From: Bacteroidota bacterium | GTDB taxonomy: Bacteria > Bacteroidota > Bacteroidia > Sphingobacteriales > Sphingobacteriaceae | Direction of reading: 5' to 3' | DNA length: 64,000 nucleotides | NCBI GenBank assembly: GCA_013285685.1 | Contig: JABDHD010000002.1 | Coordinates: 1-64,000, forward strand | Made by a program: the position numbers and the translations under genes | In this document: positions 8,066 through 16,290 of the stretch, one piece after another | Position numbering within the stretch: position 1 is the first letter of the stretch | Layout of the letters: each line of letters opens with the position of its first letter | The notes under the pieces: generated by a model | What the model was told of the DNA's origin: nothing | Database searches by the model: none | What the model saw: only the letters and a program-made list of their open reading frames with translations

Positions 8066-8231
8066 CGGTAATTATTGGTTTATAGCAAAGTAACGCAATA
8101 AATAGTACTTTGGATTGAAATAAAAGCTATCGGAAAATTAACAAATCGGTATCCGGTATAGATTGTTGGTTTAGCAACTGCTGGCTCATTTATCGGGCAA
8201 GGCCGTGAACTGAAATATTTTTTTAGTGCTT

Positions 8232-8789
8232 TTAATCAATGTGCTTTATCACCTTGCAAGGATTACCCGCAGCAAACGCGCGTGGTGGCACATCACGCGT
8301 TACGACGCTACCCGCTCCGATCACAGCTTCATCACCGATAGAAACTCCCGGGCAAACAATTACCCCGGCGCCTATCCAAACACGATTGCCGATGGTTATT
8401 GGTTTACCAAGTTCCGTCCCGGAAAAATTACGAACTTGCGCATCAAGGCTGTGCGTGGCTGTAAGCAATTGTACTTTGGGCCCGCACATCACATTGTTGC
8501 CAATGATCACCGGCGCTACATCCAAAATGACGCAGTCGAAGTTCATATAAAAATCATTGCCCACGGTGATGTTAAACCCGTAATCACAATAAAACGGTGG
8601 CTCTATCCAACTGCCATTTCCCATTTTACCAAGTATATTTTTGAGCATCCGCGATTGGTCATCAGTTTCATGTACACCAACCTGGTTATACGGCCCTAAC
8701 TTTTTTCTGACTATTGCCCGCAGTTCAACCAATTCAGGATCACTGGCCTGATAAGGCAAGCCTGCAATCATTTTTTCTTTTTCAGTCAT
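8232..8789 (-). CDS. Maltose/galactoside O-acetyltransferase-type hexapeptide protein
   Basis: The 185-residue protein has an N-terminal helical MAT cap ([20 protein letters not shown]) and a left-handed beta-helix of [LIV]-G-x4 repeats ending [20 protein letters not shown], typical of LbH_MAT_GAT acetyltransferases. These move acetyl from acetyl-CoA to a sugar hydroxyl; the true substrate is unknown. It follows apt by 12 bp and is probably in the same transcript. Confidence 0.88.
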   Translation of the reverse strand: MTEKEKMIAGLPYQASDPELVELRAIVRKKLGPYNQVGVHETDDQSRMLKNILGKMGNGSWIEPPFYCDYGFNITVGNDFYMNFDCVILDVAPVIIGNNVMCGPKVQLLTATHSLDAQVRNFSGTELGKPITIGNRVWIGAGVIVCPGVSIGDEAVIGAGSVVTRDVPPRAFAAGNPCKVIKHID

Positions 8790-8801
8790 TTAATACAAAT
8801 C

Positions 8802-9329
8802 TTAATATTCCGCCAGGATTATCACCTTATCACAAACCGGCGCAATTCGCTCATGGCCATTTAAAAAGCCCAACCCTACAACAAAACAAAACCCCGCAAC
8901 AATACCACCCATTTCTTCAATCAATTCACTTGCCGCCAGGGCAGTACCACCGGTTGCCAGCAAGTCGTCATGAATTAAAATACGCTGACCTGGCTCAAAT
9001 GCATCTGTATGCAACTCAATAACTGCCGTGCCGTATTCCAGTTTATAAGCTTTCTGTTTAATAGTGAACGGCAATTTGCCTGCTTTGCGCACGGGCACAA
9101 ATGGTACGCCCAATTTGTTGGCCAATGTCAACCCAAATAAAAAGCCGCGGCTCTCGATACCGGCTACCGCATCAATACGGGTGTCTTTCAATTTTTCAAT
9201 AAAGGCATCCACAATATGCCCGCAAAGTACAGGGTCCTTTAAAATTGGGGTAATATCCTTAAAAATAATTCCCGGCTTAGGGAAATCGGGAATGTCGCGG
9301 ATGGCCGCTTTGATTTGATCTGCAATCAT
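8802..9329 (-). CDS. apt: Adenine phosphoribosyltransferase
   Basis: At 175 residues this is full length. It starts MIADQIKAAIRDIPDFPKPG, the adenine-contacting N-terminus, has the catalytic GIESRGFLFG loop, and the PRPP-binding motif ILIHDDLLATGGTALAA at about residues 117-133. It converts adenine and PRPP to AMP in purine salvage. The start overlaps the end of the upstream HhH gene by 4 bp. Confidence 0.95.
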   Translation of the reverse strand: MIADQIKAAIRDIPDFPKPGIIFKDITPILKDPVLCGHIVDAFIEKLKDTRIDAVAGIESRGFLFGLTLANKLGVPFVPVRKAGKLPFTIKQKAYKLEYGTAVIELHTDAFEPGQRILIHDDLLATGGTALAASELIEEMGGIVAGFCFVVGLGFLNGHERIAPVCDKVIILAEY

Positions 9330-10195
9330 TTAAAACTTAAATAAGGTGCCGTTTTTTGTAAAGTTTGTTCATCCAATATCGCAATATTTTTCATATCAGC
9401 AACCGAAGTGTAGTTACCGTGCTGCGTGCGGTACTGAATGATGGCGTTTACCTGCTTGTAAGTAAAGTATGGGAATAGCCGGAGCTGATCGAATGAAATT
9501 GAATTGATGTCTATCTTTTTAACCAGCTGCGGATTTATGGTGATCTCGCTGCTCAAAACAACAAATTTTGACGAGTCGATCCCGAAGATCTCACCCAGTT
9601 GTTCCTTACGGTAAAAACCACCCAAACGGTCGCGGTACCGAATGATCCGTACCGCCAGGGAGGGCCCAATGCCGGTCAATTCAGTCAGCCGGGTGGAATC
9701 GGCGTTGTTTAGCTCGACGGTTTCTCCGGGCTTTATCTTTTTGTATGCATTGCCAGCATCGGGGAGGTTGATATATGGTTCGAGTCGCTGATAATCTTCA
9801 GCGGTGACGGCATATATTTTCTTAAGGTCTTCCTTTTTGTAAAACCGCCCGCCCTTGGCTTTATAATGTACGATTATTTCTGCCTGGTGTTCAGTTAAAC
9901 CCAGTTGTTGCCATTGTTGGATTGTAATAGCGTTCGGGTCGAATGGAAACATGGCAACACGTCCGGCCTGATCGTCCCGCGGGCTATCGCCGGGTACATA
10001 GCTGCCATTTTTTTCTGCTTTGCCAAGCTGTGCAGCTGCTTTATCAAAATCTTTGAAATTTATTGTGCTATCTTTGCGGAACAATTGGTAAACATAAGGC
10101 GCAGCCAATACCCCTGCAATCAAAATTACCAGAACTACCAGGCCATTCCATTCTTTTTTGGTGATGGTAAAGTAACTTTTGATTGGCGCTTTCAT
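9326..10195 (-). CDS. ComEA-like helix-hairpin-helix membrane-anchored protein
   Basis: A single N-terminal transmembrane segment (about residues 16-36) is followed by a low-complexity linker and three HhH-type units: QQWQQLGLTEHQAEIIVHYK, LTELTGIGPSLAVRIIRYRD, and a third unit FDQLRLFPYFTYKQVNAII. ComEA-type HhH proteins bind double-stranded DNA at the envelope; a DNA-uptake role is possible but not shown by context. It overlaps apt by 4 bp. Confidence 0.85.
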   Translation of the reverse strand: MKAPIKSYFTITKKEWNGLVVLVILIAGVLAAPYVYQLFRKDSTINFKDFDKAAAQLGKAEKNGSYVPGDSPRDDQAGRVAMFPFDPNAITIQQWQQLGLTEHQAEIIVHYKAKGGRFYKKEDLKKIYAVTAEDYQRLEPYINLPDAGNAYKKIKPGETVELNNADSTRLTELTGIGPSLAVRIIRYRDRLGGFYRKEQLGEIFGIDSSKFVVLSSEITINPQLVKKIDINSISFDQLRLFPYFTYKQVNAIIQYRTQHGNYTSVADMKNIAILDEQTLQKTAPYLSFK

Positions 10196-10280
10196 GTTTG
10201 AGGTTTACCAGCGTTAAATTAAACAATTTTTCACCATACTTATTTACCCGGATAGGTTTGCAGGGCTTTTTTTGTTAAGG

Positions 10281-12035
10281 ATGAAAGTAATCACTACCGA
10301 AGAGTTTGCTAAGGCTACCAAAATTGACAAGCTAAAAATGCCCGGGCTAGCCCCCTTGTTGATGGAATTGATGAAGATCAACCGGGTAAACGAACTGTTT
10401 GACCAGGCCCAGCCCAAACAGGGCCCGGAATTCGCTGATGCGATTTTAAAAGGATGCGGAATTGAGGTTGAGTTTGACGAAAAGGAACTAAAAAACCTGC
10501 CAGCTACCGGCAGCTTTATAGCGATTGCGAATCATCCCTATGGCGGCATTGAAGGCATGGTTTTGCTTAAGATATTGTGTATGGTGAGGCCCGATGCAAA
10601 ACTGATGGCCAATTTTATTTTAAAGAAAATACCTAACCTGGCAGATTATTTTGTTGCCGTTAATCCGTTTGAAAACATTGAGCACTCGTCTTCTATAAGC
10701 GGTTTAAAAACTACGCTCGAGCTGCTGGCAAATGGCACACCGATTGGCATTTTCCCTGCCGGAGAAGTTTCAACCTATAAACTTGACCAAAAACAAGTCA
10801 CCGATCGTATGTGGCACCCGGTGGTAGGGAAGATTATCGCCAAAGCTAAAGTCCCGGTCGTGCCGATCTACTTTCAGGGCAATAATGGCTTGCTTTTTAA
10901 TTTACTAAGCCTAATACACCCTACGCTCAGAACGGCCAAGCTGCCTTCTGAACTTTTCAATAAACAAGGGCATACCATCAAACTGCGGATTGGCAAACCG
11001 ATAAATATTGAGGAAGTACCTGACTATACCAACAGCACCAAACTGCTCAATTATCTGCGTACACGCACCTATGCCCTCGGGAGCGGACTGGACGAGGAGA
11101 AAAAAATATTCAACCCGCGCAATCTCTTCAAAATAAAGAAAACACCTGCTGCAATCGCGCCTGCCATCGATACAGCCGCCCTTGAAAAAGATATTGCGCC
11201 ATTAAGAGATGATTACCGGGTGTGGGTAGAGAAAAACTACGAAGTTTTTATTGTGCCGACATCATTGATCCCAAATGTGATTCGGGACATAGGCAGACTA
11301 CGGGAGATAACGTTCAGAGAAATAGGAGAAGGGACGAATAAGTCTACCGACCTTGATAAATATGATATTTACTACCATCACCTGTTCATATGGGATACGG
11401 ATGCGAAATTGATCGTAGGCGCCTACAGGCTGGGGCTTGGTAATGAGATATTTTTCAGCCACGGTAAAGGGGGCTTTTATATATCCGAGTTATTCAAAAT
11501 AAAATCCGGGTTTGTCCCGGTATTGAAAAAGAGCATCGAGCTTGGGCGCTCGTGGATACGGAAAGAATACCAGCAAAAACCGTTGCCTTTGTTTTTGTTG
11601 TGGAAGGGAATTCTGAAATACCTGATCGATAATCCGAAATATCGCTACCTGATCGGGCCGGTTAGCATCAGCAATTCCTTTTCGACATTTAGCAAATCGC
11701 TCATTGTCGATTATATTAACCGTAATCATTTTGACCATGAGCTATCCAAATATGTAAGGCCGCGCAAAAAATTCAAGGTTGACCTTGGCAATTTGGACAG
11801 CGATGTTTTGCTATCAGGCGAAGATAATTTTAAAGGCCTTGACAACCTGATCTCAGAAGTGGAAACAAGGAATATAAAGGTTCCTGTACTGCTCCGCCAA
11901 TATATTGCCCTGAATGCAAAGATCATCAGCTTTAATATCGACCCCAAATTTTCGGATTGCCTGGATGGGTTTTTGGTGCTTGACCTGGAGAACGTCCCCC
12001 AGGATATTTTGGACAAGTTGGGGAAGAATTTGTAA
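10281..12035 (+). CDS. olsF: OlsF-like bifunctional aminolipid synthase (O-acyltransferase plus N-acyltransferase)
   Basis: The ATG at 10281 is preferred over an upstream TTG at 10272. The 584-residue protein joins two enzymes. Residues about 60-260 are a PlsC/OlsA-type acyltransferase with NHPYGGIEGM in place of the usual NHxxxxD box and FPAGEVS as the FPEG-like block. Residues about 300-560 are an OlsB-type GNAT N-acyltransferase (ELGRSWIRKEYQQKPLPLFL). The fused form matches OlsF of Flavobacterium and Serratia, which makes ornithine lipids; in Bacteroides the split homologues make glycine lipids, so the amino-acid headgroup is undetermined. It is monocistronic and divergent from the HhH-apt operon. 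Confidence 0.85.
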   Translation: MKVITTEEFAKATKIDKLKMPGLAPLLMELMKINRVNELFDQAQPKQGPEFADAILKGCGIEVEFDEKELKNLPATGSFIAIANHPYGGIEGMVLLKILCMVRPDAKLMANFILKKIPNLADYFVAVNPFENIEHSSSISGLKTTLELLANGTPIGIFPAGEVSTYKLDQKQVTDRMWHPVVGKIIAKAKVPVVPIYFQGNNGLLFNLLSLIHPTLRTAKLPSELFNKQGHTIKLRIGKPINIEEVPDYTNSTKLLNYLRTRTYALGSGLDEEKKIFNPRNLFKIKKTPAAIAPAIDTAALEKDIAPLRDDYRVWVEKNYEVFIVPTSLIPNVIRDIGRLREITFREIGEGTNKSTDLDKYDIYYHHLFIWDTDAKLIVGAYRLGLGNEIFFSHGKGGFYISELFKIKSGFVPVLKKSIELGRSWIRKEYQQKPLPLFLLWKGILKYLIDNPKYRYLIGPVSISNSFSTFSKSLIVDYINRNHFDHELSKYVRPRKKFKVDLGNLDSDVLLSGEDNFKGLDNLISEVETRNIKVPVLLRQYIALNAKIISFNIDPKFSDCLDGFLVLDLENVPQDILDKLGKNL

Positions 12036-12045
12036 GACGGCGAGG

Positions 12046-12735
12046 TTATTGTTTTCTTTTAGGCGGATCGGGATTACGAAATGACCATTTTAGGTCAAAC
12101 CCATGTTGTTTGATCTTTTCATCGTTAGGAATTTCCAAATTATTGGCGGCGCCAACACCGAGTACCCCAGATATAAACATTTGAATTTCCTGAAATGCGG
12201 TATAAGAGTCGAAAATTCTAAAGAATTTATATTCCAACAGCAACGGGTTTAAAACAACATCCGAATTGATTTGATTGTAGCCGCGTTGTCTGGTCGCAAT
12301 GAAAATCGGCACTTTGTTATTTACAAAAAAGCTTAAAAACTCTTTACCGTGCCATTTGTCGATAAAATTTCTGGTTTCCTGATATCGCCATTTCTGCTTC
12401 TTATTTCTAAAAACCTTTTCTAGACATTCGTCTCCATAAAAATATTCTATTGTTTCCGGGGAAGCGGCATTATCTTCATCTTTTGTTTTTTCAGTTAATA
12501 AAACATAGGTTTTTCCGCAAAAGCCAATTATACTCCATTCAAAAACAACCACTTTTGACCCCCATACCCAATCAGAAGCCCGGTAAAAATAATCCCCTGC
12601 GATATATTCCTTAAGTAAAAAATCTTGGCTTTGAATGCTCCTGGTTACCCTTTCATAAATGATCGTTTTATCAATGCCAGTACCGACAGAAGCATCATAG
12701 TAATCGCGAAATTTCGAAATAATTAACACAGACAA
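12046..12735 (-). CDS. Conserved protein of unknown function
   Basis: This 229-residue soluble protein begins MSVLIISKFRDYYDASVGTG and ends with KQHGFDLKWSFRNPDPPKRK. Both ends recall an uncharacterised family often seen in phage and accessory regions, but I cannot name a domain. No signal peptide or transmembrane segment. It is convergent with the OlsF-like gene, 10 bp away. Codon use appears AT-richer than neighbours. Confidence 0.75.
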   Translation of the reverse strand: MSVLIISKFRDYYDASVGTGIDKTIIYERVTRSIQSQDFLLKEYIAGDYFYRASDWVWGSKVVVFEWSIIGFCGKTYVLLTEKTKDEDNAASPETIEYFYGDECLEKVFRNKKQKWRYQETRNFIDKWHGKEFLSFFVNNKVPIFIATRQRGYNQINSDVVLNPLLLEYKFFRIFDSYTAFQEIQMFISGVLGVGAANNLEIPNDEKIKQHGFDLKWSFRNPDPPKRKQ

Positions 12736-12803
12736 TTAGCTTGAGAAATTCAAGATTTAATTAAGGTTGAATTTAAGAAAAATAAGAAATTCCAAAAGTC
12801 AAT

Positions 12804-13337
12804 TTAATACCTGATCGAAGCTTTCTTCAAAATGAAATGCAGCAGCCATATCGGCCCGATGAGCAGAAACCTGAGGTCGTCCAAAAATGATGGCTTTTTC
12901 CCCTCGATCTTATGCCCGATAAACTGACCTATCCATGCTATTACAAAAATCACCAGGGACGATTCCCACAAGGGTGGTCCGCCGGCCTTTTGCCAGTTTG
13001 CCAGGTCGATGATGCCATAGCTAAAGGCAAATACGATCAGCAGCATGAAGTAGGATAATACCGGCGAAAGCCTATAGTAATAGTAAACGGAAAATGCGAT
13101 CAATACCGAACCCCAGTTAATAAAGGTATTATACCGCCCCAAAAACTTTAGGTATGGGAAAGGTATAGCCCACACTAAGCCCAGCAGGCTGAAAACGATG
13201 AGCGGTACACAAATCCAATGGATAGCCTTATTGGTTGGATTTTGATGGCTTTCGGCGTATTTGTCGAAATAGATATCTACAGGTCGCTTTTCAACGGCCT
13301 TTGAATGAGTGGTTTTTTTATCTTGAGCAACAGGCAC
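12804..13337 (-). CDS. Mpo1/YGL010w-like (DUF962) membrane protein
   Basis: After a polar, charged 30-residue N-terminus come four or five hydrophobic helices. Conserved histidines occur in DKYAESHQNPTNKAIHWICV and WIGQFIGHKIEGKKPSF, the positions of DUF962/Mpo1 proteins. Yeast Mpo1 is an iron-dependent 2-hydroxy fatty acid dioxygenase; that activity here is inference. 177 residues. Confidence 0.85.
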   Translation of the reverse strand: MPVAQDKKTTHSKAVEKRPVDIYFDKYAESHQNPTNKAIHWICVPLIVFSLLGLVWAIPFPYLKFLGRYNTFINWGSVLIAFSVYYYYRLSPVLSYFMLLIVFAFSYGIIDLANWQKAGGPPLWESSLVIFVIAWIGQFIGHKIEGKKPSFLDDLRFLLIGPIWLLHFILKKASIRY

Positions 13338-13343
13338 TTTGTA

Positions 13344-13667
13344 TTATTTGTGCATAAAACTTAGGATTGCCAAAAGCGAACCTATTATTGCCAAAAGTTG
13401 TATTACCCCAGCTATAAAAATTGATTTGTTAAGTTCTGTTTTAGCTCCTTCAATTCTTTCGACAAGTTCTATTTTAACATTATCAATTCTTTCGATAAGT
13501 TGAGTTTTGTCCTTTTGAGTCAAAAAAAGCTCCTTGCTCACCCGAAATTTTTCATCCTGCTTGTCATCTATTTCATTTAAAACATCAGAAATAAAACCCG
13601 CATCTTCCTTAGAAAAGTTATATTTAGTGAAAATCTCAGAAACCTTCAACTTTAAAGTAGCCTGCAT
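13344..13667 (-). CDS. Coiled-coil protein with C-terminal membrane anchor
   Basis: The 107-residue protein has a helical N-terminus, a long coiled coil (about residues 35-82, with near-repeats LIERIDNVKIELVERIEGAK) and one transmembrane helix at the C-terminus. This resembles bacterial CCDC90/DUF1640-like proteins. It ends 6 bp before the DUF962 gene start, suggesting one transcript. Function unknown. Confidence 0.75.
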   Translation of the reverse strand: MQATLKLKVSEIFTKYNFSKEDAGFISDVLNEIDDKQDEKFRVSKELFLTQKDKTQLIERIDNVKIELVERIEGAKTELNKSIFIAGVIQLLAIIGSLLAILSFMHK

Positions 13668-13710
13668 TTATATCTTTTTGAATTATAATATAAAATTATA
13701 AAAATTCTTT

Positions 13711-15276
13711 CTATTTCGCAAAAGCAACCGACCTCGTCTCCCTGATCACCGTAACCTTAATCTGTCCCGGATAGGTCATCTCTGTTTGTATCCGATTGGA
13801 AATATCCGCGGCCAATACTTCCGACTGTGCATCGCTTATCTTCTCGCTTTCAACAACAACGCGCAACTCGCGGCCGGCCTGGATAGCGAACGTTTTTTCG
13901 ACACCAGGATACGACATGGCCAAATCTTCCAATTCCTTTAATCGTTTGATATAGCTTTCCACCACTTCGCGGCGTGCGCCGGGGCGTGCCCCGGATATGG
14001 CATCGCATACCTGGATGATGGGCGATAACATGGAGGTCATTTCCACCTCGTCGTGGTGAGCGCCGATAGCATTACAAACTTCCGGATGTTCTTTATACTT
14101 TTCAGCTAATTGCATGCCCAGGATAGCGTGTGGCAGTTCCGGGTTGTCATCAGGCACTTTGCCAATATCGTGCAATAAGCCGGCACGTTTAGCCAGTTTT
14201 ACGTTCAAGCCCAACTCAGCAGCCATGGTGGCGCAGAAGTTAGCTACCTCGCGCGAGTGCTGCAACAGGTTTTGCCCGTAGGATGAACGGTAACGCATAC
14301 GACCCACCATACGGATCAGTTCCGGGTGCAGGCCATTTATACCGAGGTCAATTACGGTACGTTCGCCTATTTCCACAATTTCTTCTTCGATCTGCTTTTT
14401 GGTTTTAGCAACCACTTCCTCAATACGCGCCGGGTGGATGCGGCCGTCGGTTACCAAACGGTGCATGGCCAGGCGGGCAATCTCGCGGCGTACCGGGTCG
14501 AAACCTGAAAGAATGATCGCTTCCGGCGTATCATCCACGATGATCTCGATGCCGGTTGCAGCTTCAAGCGCCCGGATATTCCTTCCCTCGCGACCAATAA
14601 TGCGGCCCTTTATTTCGTCGTTTTCGATATTGAAAATGGAAACCGTATTTTCAATAGCGCTTTCGGTAGCGGTCCGCTGGATAGTTTGAATGACGATCTT
14701 TTTGGCCTCTTTTGTGGCCGTAAGCTTTGCCTCATCCACAATGTCTTTGATCTGGGCCATCGCCTTGGCGCGGGCCTCTTCGCGCAAATTATCCACCAGC
14801 TGGTTCTTGGCATCTTCGGCGCTGAGGCCGGCAATGGTTTCCAACTGCTGTACGTGCTGGTTCTTCAGCTGATCCACCTCTTCCTGCTTTTTAAGGACGA
14901 TTTCGGTTTGCCGATCCAGGTTTTTACGCACGTTGTCAATTTCACTTTCCTTTCGGTTCATGTTCTCCAAACGCGAGTTCAACGATTGCTCTTTTTGCTT
15001 CACGCCATTCTCGCGCTGGTTGACTCCGTTGTTTCGCTCGTTCACCTGCTGCTCATGCTCGGTTTTCATCTGCAAAAATTTCTCTTTCGCTTCCAGCAGC
15101 CTGTTTTTCTTCAGTATCTCGGCATCGTTTTCTGCATCTTTCAGTATCTTTTTTACTTTATTTTGAGCGGATACTTCCTGGTCTTTAAACAGCTTCCTTA
15201 GCAGGTAGCGGCCCAGCACGTAGCCAGGCAGGGCGCCTATGAAAACGCCGATAATCAGAACTAAATATATGTTCAT
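13711..15276 (-). CDS. rny: Ribonuclease Y
   Basis: The start is the ATG at 15276, which begins the membrane anchor [20 protein letters not shown]; an earlier in-frame start at 15321 adds residues that destroy that layout. The 521-residue protein continues with a long charged coiled coil (about 30-190), a KH domain with [19 protein letters not shown], and an HD domain containing [10 protein letters not shown] and IGAHHDE. RNase Y is the membrane-bound endonuclease that starts mRNA decay. A 6S-like RNA gene lies directly upstream. Confidence 0.95.
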   Translation of the reverse strand: MNIYLVLIIGVFIGALPGYVLGRYLLRKLFKDQEVSAQNKVKKILKDAENDAEILKKNRLLEAKEKFLQMKTEHEQQVNERNNGVNQRENGVKQKEQSLNSRLENMNRKESEIDNVRKNLDRQTEIVLKKQEEVDQLKNQHVQQLETIAGLSAEDAKNQLVDNLREEARAKAMAQIKDIVDEAKLTATKEAKKIVIQTIQRTATESAIENTVSIFNIENDEIKGRIIGREGRNIRALEAATGIEIIVDDTPEAIILSGFDPVRREIARLAMHRLVTDGRIHPARIEEVVAKTKKQIEEEIVEIGERTVIDLGINGLHPELIRMVGRMRYRSSYGQNLLQHSREVANFCATMAAELGLNVKLAKRAGLLHDIGKVPDDNPELPHAILGMQLAEKYKEHPEVCNAIGAHHDEVEMTSMLSPIIQVCDAISGARPGARREVVESYIKRLKELEDLAMSYPGVEKTFAIQAGRELRVVVESEKISDAQSEVLAADISNRIQTEMTYPGQIKVTVIRETRSVAFAK

Positions 15277-15308
15277 CTCTTTTTTGGTATAATATAATTG
15301 GTGTAAAT

Positions 15309-15482
15309 AAAAAAACCGCAACTAAATTTTTAAGTGTCATGTATTTAAAAACTTCTGGTAGGATGTCTGAGATGAATGGGTTACCGTTAAACAGAAAACG
15401 GAGTAACGCATGCCTCTTTTTTTTGATCTCCTGATATTGAAGCGTTAAGTTTTTAATAGTGAAACTTAAAATTTAACCGCGG
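15309..15482 (-). ncRNA. ssrS: 6S-like RNA between zapA and rny
   Basis: On the minus strand the segment starts CCGCGGTTAAATTTTAAGT and ends ACTTAAAAATTTAGTTGCGG, which pair over 19 bp with one bulge and three G-U pairs. A TTTTTTT run (15315-15309) follows, an intrinsic terminator. Inside, TATTAAAAACTT pairs with AAGTTTTTAAATA (12 bp, one bulge), and the distal part folds into a hairpin GTTACTCCGTT/AACGGTAAC. A rod about 174 nt long with internal loops matches 6S RNA, which binds RNA polymerase holoenzyme. A TTTG, 17 nt, TAAGATTT promoter-like pair lies just upstream. zapA-ssrS linkage is also known in proteobacteria. Identity as 6S-Flavo is inference. Confidence 0.68.
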
Positions 15483-15519
15483 TTAAATCTTACTTGCTCG
15501 TTAATTATGCAAAGAACGT

Positions 15520-15813
15520 TTATTGCTTTGAAAAGAATTCCGTCAACAAATGATCCAACTGGTAAACCTTATCGGTTACCTCCGTATCTTCAACCGTAAC
15601 CTTCTTGTCGGCTTTTAATGAGGATGTTGCATAATGCAACACACACATCGAAAGCAGATCCTGCTTATCCCTCACCGCGTAATTTTCCTGGTACTCTTTT
15701 ATCCGGTCGTTAATTAATTTGGCTGCCCTTCGTATTATTTCTTCCTCTTCCATGTTTACCTTTAAAGGGTAAACTCTGTCAGCAATATTTATTTTTATCG
15801 AGATTTCTCCCAT
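15520..15813 (-). CDS. zapA: Cell division protein ZapA
   Basis: This 97-residue protein begins MGEISIKINIADRVYPLKVN, then EEEIIRRAAKLINDRIKEYQ and a C-terminal helix, the ZapA layout of a small globular head and a coiled coil. ZapA crosslinks FtsZ filaments at the division ring. It follows the coiled-coil gene at 15835 by 21 bp, and a 6S-like RNA lies just downstream. Confidence 0.9.
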   Translation of the reverse strand: MGEISIKINIADRVYPLKVNMEEEEIIRRAAKLINDRIKEYQENYAVRDKQDLLSMCVLHYATSSLKADKKVTVEDTEVTDKVYQLDHLLTEFFSKQ

Positions 15814-15834
15814 CTGAGCGTTTCACAAATTGTA

Positions 15835-16122
15835 CTATTTTTTTAATAATACAATACACTTATCTATTTCCTGCACAAATTCGTTAATTTTTTGCTTTAT
15901 GTCAAGACTTTTTTCATTTGTTTCTGAAAATGACTTCGCCATCTTCAATGCCTTCAGCTTTTCTTCCAGTTCTTTCGTCTTATTTTTGCTTGCATCAAGG
16001 GCCACCGTGAGCGCCTCGCTCTCCAGTTTTAACAGGTCATTTTCCTCCTGTAAGGCAGCACAAAGCTCGATTAGCCGTTCCGTACGGTCAACAATTCTGC
16101 TCAGCTGCTCTGCAAGGGCCAT
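15835..16122 (-). CDS. Small coiled-coil protein, ZapB-like
   Basis: The 95-residue protein is almost entirely heptad-patterned helix (LQEENDLLKLESEALTVALD, KTKELEEKLKALKMAKSF). It sits immediately upstream of zapA. In size, structure and position it recalls ZapB-type partners of ZapA; homology is not provable by eye. No other motif. Confidence 0.75.
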   Translation of the reverse strand: MALAEQLSRIVDRTERLIELCAALQEENDLLKLESEALTVALDASKNKTKELEEKLKALKMAKSFSETNEKSLDIKQKINEFVQEIDKCIVLLKK

Positions 16123-16130
16123 GTGTTTTG

Positions 16131-16290
16131 AGTTAGTGAATTAGCGAGTTAGTGAATTAGTGATTTTAATTATTTATTTATTGTCACTGGATGATTAACT
16201 CTAAATTCAGGTGGAAATATATCGAATAATTTTCAAACTCAAAATTAACTCCTCAATTCACTAATTCACTAATTCACTAACTCACTAATT
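16131..16290. repeat. Word-repeat dyad, TTAGTGA type
   Basis: The left end repeats gagttagtgaattagcgag and ttagtgaattagtgatt; the right end repeats ttcactaattcactaattc and actcactaatta. The arms of about 32 nt pair almost perfectly across a central 95-nt AT-rich stretch. It fills the pheT to coiled-coil gap, right after the pheT stop, and may act as a terminator or RNA-end protector. Confidence 0.7.
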
